DNA of 64,000 nt from Capsicum annuum (lineage: Eukaryota; Streptophyta; Magnoliopsida; Solanales; Solanaceae). The position numbers and the translations under genes were made by a program. Shown here piece after piece: positions 58,766-64,000 of the stretch (position 1 is its first letter; every line of letters starts with the position of its first letter). The notes below the pieces were generated by a model. It saw nothing but the letters and a program-made list of their open reading frames with translations, searched no databases and was not told where the DNA came from. The stretch is from contig NC_061115.1 of NCBI RefSeq assembly GCF_002878395.1, forward strand, positions 150,638,887 to 150,702,886, written 5' to 3'.

Positions 58766-61547
58766 TGTCATGACCCAAAATCCAAGGTCATGATGACACT
58801 TGTTGCGGAGAACCTTCACAAGTAAGCCTATCACACAAAACGATACAAAAGGGAAATAATGCTTAAATCCTAAGGTAAGTCTTCTAGAATAAAGTCGAAC
58901 CATATAATATATCAAATGTGGAAAGAAGCATAACCAACACTTAAGCCATAATTCCTAAAATCAGGTGTCAATAGTGTAAGAACATATCTAATACAGCTTG
59001 AGTCCAAAGTAGATACATATAATAACCCAAAAACATGAAAAACCCTATCTCTAAAATACAATAAAGACACAGTCTGATAGAGAAAGCTAGTAGAATAAAT
59101 CTAGATGTCTAAAAGTAAACTACTACCTTGAAAGCTCTAATAATGCCTGAATCAAGCAAGGGGGGTGTACCCGAAACTAAATTTGCAACAAAAAGGCATA
59201 GTAAGAGTGAGTACGGTCCAATTGTACTCAGTAGGTATCATAGGTCAATTGAGCTAAGAAGAAAACAAAGCATACAAAATATACATTAAGGGCATGTCAC
59301 TAGTAATTACAAAATGTCCCACAACGATATCACATACAGCTTGCACTAACAGTTCTACTATATCACACATATTTCAACAACATACTCGGGTAGAACACAT
59401 GTATGCATTATATCACATAGAAGTATAAAAAAGAGAACATGTATATACAAGATCATTAAATACAAATATAGGAAGATAAAACAAATAGATAGATGATAAG
59501 TCAATAAAGAAATAAAATCACAATATAAACACAATATAGTAAGTGCAATGTATATGATGATGATAATGATGCATGAGGTCGTCGCATAACCTCCTGGATC
59601 ATTGCACAATCCCTGTATACACCTATGGGGCTAAAGATTCTCGATGTAGGACCCATGGGGGGTTCATCAACCCATATACAATCTATATATCATATCTCCT
59701 CCCCGACTCATCCCTCGGGGAGGGTTTTATAAGATTTTACAATATCTTCTCTCTGATAAATCCCTCGGGGAGGGTTTAAAATGGTGCAGTGTTTCTCAAT
59801 GTTGCAACGGTGGTACAATTATTTCATGAACAAGTAATATATAAGGATTTAATTCTCACAACCAATCCATAATAAGTATTTCCACAATAAACCACAATGA
59901 ATATTTACACAACAAACCATAATTAAGTATTTCCACAACCAACCACAATGAGTATTTCAACAACCACATGAGCCAATTATCAACTTATTATTTCCAACCA
60001 TCCATGAATTTCCCCAAGATTCGTAAGACAAAAGAGTATGAATATATCATAATTCCCAAAGGGTACCACAATAGGCAATTTCAACAACATAATACAATTA
60101 TTCATATATATTTCAATCTATCAACATCACATAGGACCCCATACAGTCACACATATCACATAATATTTCAAAACCAATAATTACATCATATGTAGACCCT
60201 CACATGGTCACAACATATATATAGACATTTTATGTGATTAGTTCCCACCCTTAATAGACATTTTTTACCAAAATTCATTTCCCAACCTAGTCTAAAAGAT
60301 TAAAGCCATAACCTACCCCAAAATCCAAAACCGATCCCTAATACTTCAACCACAAATCCCTATTTCTCATGAACGGTCCCTCAATAAACTAAAACATCAT
60401 ATTATAGAATTTATGCATCAAAACAAAGCCAACAATACCCATATTGACTACATTTTCTTTATGGTCAAAACAGACCCTAAAAATAGATTTTTGAAAAAAA
60501 CCATTTTTAATCTTTATCGGGTGAAATCTTTAAAATCCATTTTGAAATCAAGAATTGAAGTGTTTGGAAAATAATATCAAGAAGAAACTAATAATTTTAG
60601 TATTAGAAACTCAGTTAATTGAAAGGGAGTTAAAATTGGGGTTTAATTTAAAGAAATATGATTTTGGGCCTTCAGGGCCAAAATCCCCATTTTTCACTTT
60701 GAAATCTGGATTATAACAAGAATTTAATAATAAAATTGAAAGAATTTAGTTAGGATAGGTGTATTGGAGCTTACCCAAACTTAGGAGTGAAGAAAAAAGC
60801 TCAAAACTATGAAACGCTAACCTCCAAATCTCAAAAATGGTGAAAATAGCGAAATGAGGCACATATATACTCAGGTTCCATGATTACTGATCAGGATTGC
60901 AATTACAATTCCTAATAAGAGAGAGGTATTGAGATCATGTCTGAGGGTTAAAATCACAAAATCTCTACTATCGACCCTATCACGATCTCATCCCTATCTC
61001 CCAATCTTGGGTGCACCGGTTAGCTAGTGCACCAGTTGGGGATTTTGGTAAATCAAAGTCCCCATGGGCCCTATGGGATTCACCCAGAATCCTATGAATG
61101 AAAATGAAATACACTACCCTATCAAATTTGACCCTCTGGACTCAATGGCGGTATTATATTTTTTGAAAAGAAAAACATTATTTTTACAAAGTTGACCCCT
61201 GAATCCCAAAATCATAACTATCCAAATTGAAAGTCGAAATGAGATTTAAAAGCCATAAAACTACGCTAAATATGTTACCACCCTAAAATTTACATTTTGG
61301 ATCTACTGGCGTAGTTCGTTCTGCCATCTGTTGTGCACCAAAAGATAACCACTATAATCCAATATAAGGCTCTTGAAACCATCAAAAACCATAATATCAC
61401 ATAACTGGAATCAAAATGCCTCAAAAACTATGTCAATCACCCCCACAGCTCAAAAATACCACAATCAACTATAGGGAGGGGTAAAATAATCATTTCACGC
61501 AAAAACTCATATTTTACATATTTTATAAAAAAATTCAGATCGTTACA
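58766..61547 (-). repeat. Element C 5' LTR (2782 bp)
   Basis: TGTCATGACCC start and GTTACA end. Carries the CCCTCGGGGAGGGTTTT repeat (59720, 59770), the 25-bp minisatellite (59860-59970), the CATATATACTCAGG TATA region (60865) and the AGCTTACCCAAACTTAGG leader motif (60770). Frames at 59358-59609, 59573-59779 and 59968-60180 are chance. Confidence 0.88.
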
Positions 61548-62260
61548 TGAGCATTCTAGGACATACACGATATACGAATCAACATATATAAACACCTCAA
61601 ATGGTGTAAATACATACATAATAGTATTAAGATATTCATAGTCTCAGTTCCAACAAAAAGAAAACTTCATAGACACATAAGAAAAGGTGTAACTAGATCA
61701 AACAATGAAGATGCTATATGATCACAAATGATAATAGTACCCATGATCACTGCATCAGAATCTTCTCCCTCAGGACGATCTAGCACTACATAAATGTAAG
61801 ACTTATCAGCACCTTAACCTCTATTCATACCACTGTCTTCTCTATTTCTACCCATATTTCCTCTTCTATGATTGTATTAGTTACCAAACCTAGCCTATCT
61901 ATGACACACACGTTTCAAATGATCCCTACTGTCTTCTCCACCACCTCAACCTACCCAAACTAAAGTGAGAAAAGTTAGTTGTTGTGTCAACTAACCTATA
62001 GACAAGAAATTATGGCAATTTTCTACTTACATGTACCACACCTCAATATTTAAAGTATTTGGGCCCCAAAGTATGCCTCTAAATTGAGGAATAAGAGGGA
62101 GTACAGTTGCAGGCTCAATGGGGTGGTATAGCTTAGAAGAACCTTACCCCTTTGAGAAAGTATTATTAAACTGGCCTGACGTTCGAGCCTATTCTCTTTT
62201 ACTTTTACCCCACCCTATTTCTCAAATGCTTCAGCCATTTTGAAAAAATTCAACAACATC
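61548..62260 (-). pseudogene. Element F protease N-terminal part and gag, right half of the split
   Basis: At 61548-61620 the minus strand reads FTPFEVFIYVDSYIVYVLEC, which joins the F protease text at 12500-12538 once C is removed. At about 61770-61800 it gives the end of gag, DRPEGEDSDAVI. Gag text continues with stops to about 62260 (MAEAFEK near 62235). Confidence 0.6.
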
Positions 62261-62335
62261 CCGAAATGACCTTCTAGACATGGTTACGTATAAATTCAAC
62301 AACATCCTGAAAAAATTCAACAACATCCTGAAATT
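62246..62335. repeat. Short AAATTCAACAACATCC repeat
   Basis: Copies at 62246, 62292 and 62313; the last two are adjacent 21-bp units. Confidence 0.85.
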
Positions 62336-62344
62336 CCATGTTAA

Positions 62345-62880
62345 ATCCCCCAATGTATGGTTGTAGTGTTATGATTATGTTACTCCCACATGTTTCAATC
62401 ATTCCTATTCCTTAGTTCACCAATTTCAAGTGTTTGTTGAAATTCTTAAGAGATGAATTTTGAGCAATGACTACTTATTATGCTTTTGAAACTTTGGTAT
62501 GCCTTTACTGTTAATGTTATCGAGTCTTGGGGGTTATGAATACTCAAAATTTAGCTGTTTACTTGTTCTTATAACTTTTAGAATGGTTTTTCGGCATAGA
62601 TGAGTATTATTAGCTCAGTGTTATCCTATCAGTCAAATTTAAATCAGTTCAGTTTTCTAGTCAGTTCAGTTGGGAGTAGGATTTAACACTGGTATAGAGG
62701 CTCATATGACAGTTGAGGGTGTGAACTTTAGTAGAAGTCCTTGCGTTCTAGAACTACGTAGAAAACATAGGTTAGAGAGGTTAATCTGCGAGTTTAGATT
62801 TGAGATATATCTCACCAGAGCACATGCAAGAATGAATATCAAGAATTATTCACAATGCCATTACTGACCCACATACTACA
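62345..62880 (+). repeat. LTR-like debris related to the E family
   Basis: CAGTTGGGAGTAGGATTTAACAC at 62666-62688 (quoted loosely here) resembles the CAATTGGGAATAGGATTTAGC stretch of the E LTR near 56515. Surroundings such as TCAGTTCAGTT fit such LTRs. The rest is too diverged to place, and the frame at 62670-62867 has no support. Confidence 0.35.
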
Positions 62881-63034
62881 AGGTAACCTAGTGTATATAC
62901 CTCCTCTATCTCAATATCTTATAAAGGTAGGACTGACGGTGACCACCCTTCTCCGGTACAACAACTCATGAATGAAAAAGACCTAGGGAGTTTGGGAGTA
63001 CCCATACACAGCAACCTGATCCCGATCCAATATT
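62881..63034. other. No recognisable feature
   Basis: AT-rich sequence with no motif or open frame that I can name. Confidence 0.3.
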
Positions 63035-63037
63035 TTT

Positions 63038-63106
63038 AATCATCATCAATATCATCAACATTGAGAATATTGTCAACATCATCAACAACATCATCCTTCT
63101 CCATCG
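63038..63106. repeat. ATC/AAC-rich simple repeat
   Basis: Imperfect run of ATCATCAAC and CATCAACAAC words. Confidence 0.8.
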
Positions 63107-63127
63107 ACTACCGAGAGTTGTATATAT

Positions 63128-64000
63128 CTATCTATATATATAATAAAGGAGAATAGTATAGCATGGGGTTATGCCAAGTGTCATACTTAGAACTAACATT
63201 TTACATCAAAAATTATATTTTAAATTATTAATTATTTCATATTTATTCAATATAATATATATATATATATATAATTATATAATTATATAATAAAGAAAGA
63301 TAATCTAGCCTATTCAACTTGCCATATTGAGAACTAGCAACCTGAAATCTTTCAACAAAAAAATTTTGTTGTTTATTTAAATATTTAATATTTATTTCAT
63401 ATCTATATATATAATAAAGGAGTATAGTCTAGACTAAAATTATGCCAAGTGGCATATTGAGAACTAGCTACTGGAAATCTTGCAGCAAAAAATACATTGT
63501 TGTTTATTTAATTATTTCATATTATGTCACATTTATTTTACATCTATATATATAATAAAGGAATATTATAGCCTAAAATAATGCCAAGTGGCATATTGAG
63601 AACTAGTAACACGAAATCTTACAACAAACAATATTTTTTTGATTATTTAATTATTTTATATTACTCTATATCTATTTCATAACTATATACATATATTTAT
63701 AATAAAGGAGGATAGTCTAGTCTAAAATTATGTCAAGTGACATATTTGAGAACTAGCAACCTGAAATCTTACAACAAAAATATTTTTTTGTTATTTTATA
63801 TTATTTATATGTATTTCATATCTAAATATATGATAAAAGAAGATAGTCTAGCCTAAAATTATGTCTAGTGACATATTGAGAACTAGCCTTTGAAATCTTG
63901 CAACAAAAAATTTATTTATTTATTTAATTATTTAATATCTATCTATCTATCCACCCCCCCCCCCCTCTCTCTCTCTATCTATATATATATATATAAAGAA
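63128..64000 (+). repeat. Tandem array of 124-162 bp AT-rich units (six or more), possibly Helitron-like ends
   Basis: Each unit has CTATATATATAATAAAGGAG, then GATAGTCTAGCCTAAAATTA, a 12-base palindrome, GAGAACTAGCAACCTGAAATC, and a CAACAAAAAA plus ATTTATTT tail. TAATAAAG anchors are at 63141, 63288, 63412, 63553, 63700, a TGATAAAA variant at 63831, and 63993. The array runs off the window. The TCTATATATATAATAAAG word and loose TATTT tails recall plant Helitron 5' ends or other non-autonomous repeats; this is not proven. Confidence 0.8.
63954..63980. repeat. Poly-C and TC microsatellite
   Basis: Twelve C in a row, then a TC run; likely unstable and prone to sequencing error. Confidence 0.9.

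Larger units (their letters stand above)
12539..61547 (-). mobile_element. Element C: Ty3/gypsy retrotransposon, hugely expanded by nested insertions and a tandem duplication
   Basis: LTRs at 12539-15427 (3') and 58766-61547 (5') share starts (TGTCA..) and ends (GTTACA). Five-base flanks are TGAAC (12534-12538) and TGAGC (61548-61552), a target-site duplication with one change. F coding sequence continues across, so C landed inside F protease. The internal region is in five blocks: 15428-15778, 25098-26879, 28723-29072, 39061-43087 and 58164-58765. They are separated by A-1, a duplication junction with a second partial LTR, A-2, and D. Without these additions C would be about 10-11 kb. Confidence 0.85.

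Overview
The window is non-genic plant repeat DNA. I find no host gene, tRNA, rRNA or other cellular gene in 64 kb. It is AT-rich and made of Ty3/gypsy LTR retrotransposons of the chromovirus type: gag, PR-RT-RNase H-INT order, a chromodomain-like integrase tail, and primer sites complementary to initiator Met-tRNA (TGGTATCAGAGC). Every coding region is broken by stops, frameshifts or deletions. Long LTRs (2.2-2.9 kb) with CGATC-rich blocks and about 40-bp minisatellites suggest a large-genome eudicot, most likely Solanaceae (Capsicum/Solanum type), in heterochromatin. The taxon is inferred from memory of similar repeats, not proven.

Layout, using my own labels. G (1-5134, minus): element with most of pol deleted, then its 5' LTR. 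5135-5330: unassigned. H (about 5330-10128, plus): a lone LTR with three minisatellites, abutting the integrase of F. F (10129-12538 and 61548-62340, minus): the oldest host element, split by C. C (12539-61547, minus): 3' LTR 12539-15427, 5' LTR 58766-61547, flanked by TGAAC/TGAGC. Inside C sit element A (TSD ATAGG) and element D (43088-58163, plus, TSD AGGAG/AGGAC). Element E (50657-57523, plus) sits inside the 3' LTR of D. The nest is therefore four deep: F > C > D > E.

A large part of C, carrying the whole A insertion, was later duplicated in tandem: 13561-26879 and 26878-40791, with a 2-bp (AA) overlap at the junction. So A is present twice (A-1 15779-25097, A-2 29073-39060) from one insertion. 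Both copies have the same flanking host sequence and the same target site. The copies differ at roughly one base in ten, but a 673-bp tract in the 3' LTR (16145-16817 against 29439-30111) has only three differences, which points to recent gene conversion.

The right end (62345-64000) holds LTR-like debris, an ATC-rich simple repeat, and a tandem array of 124-162 bp units around a covarying palindrome, which may be a Helitron-like or other non-autonomous repeat. Nothing here works together as a pathway. The interest lies in the order of insertion, duplication, deletion and conversion, and in a promoter-proximal architecture shared by the LTR families.
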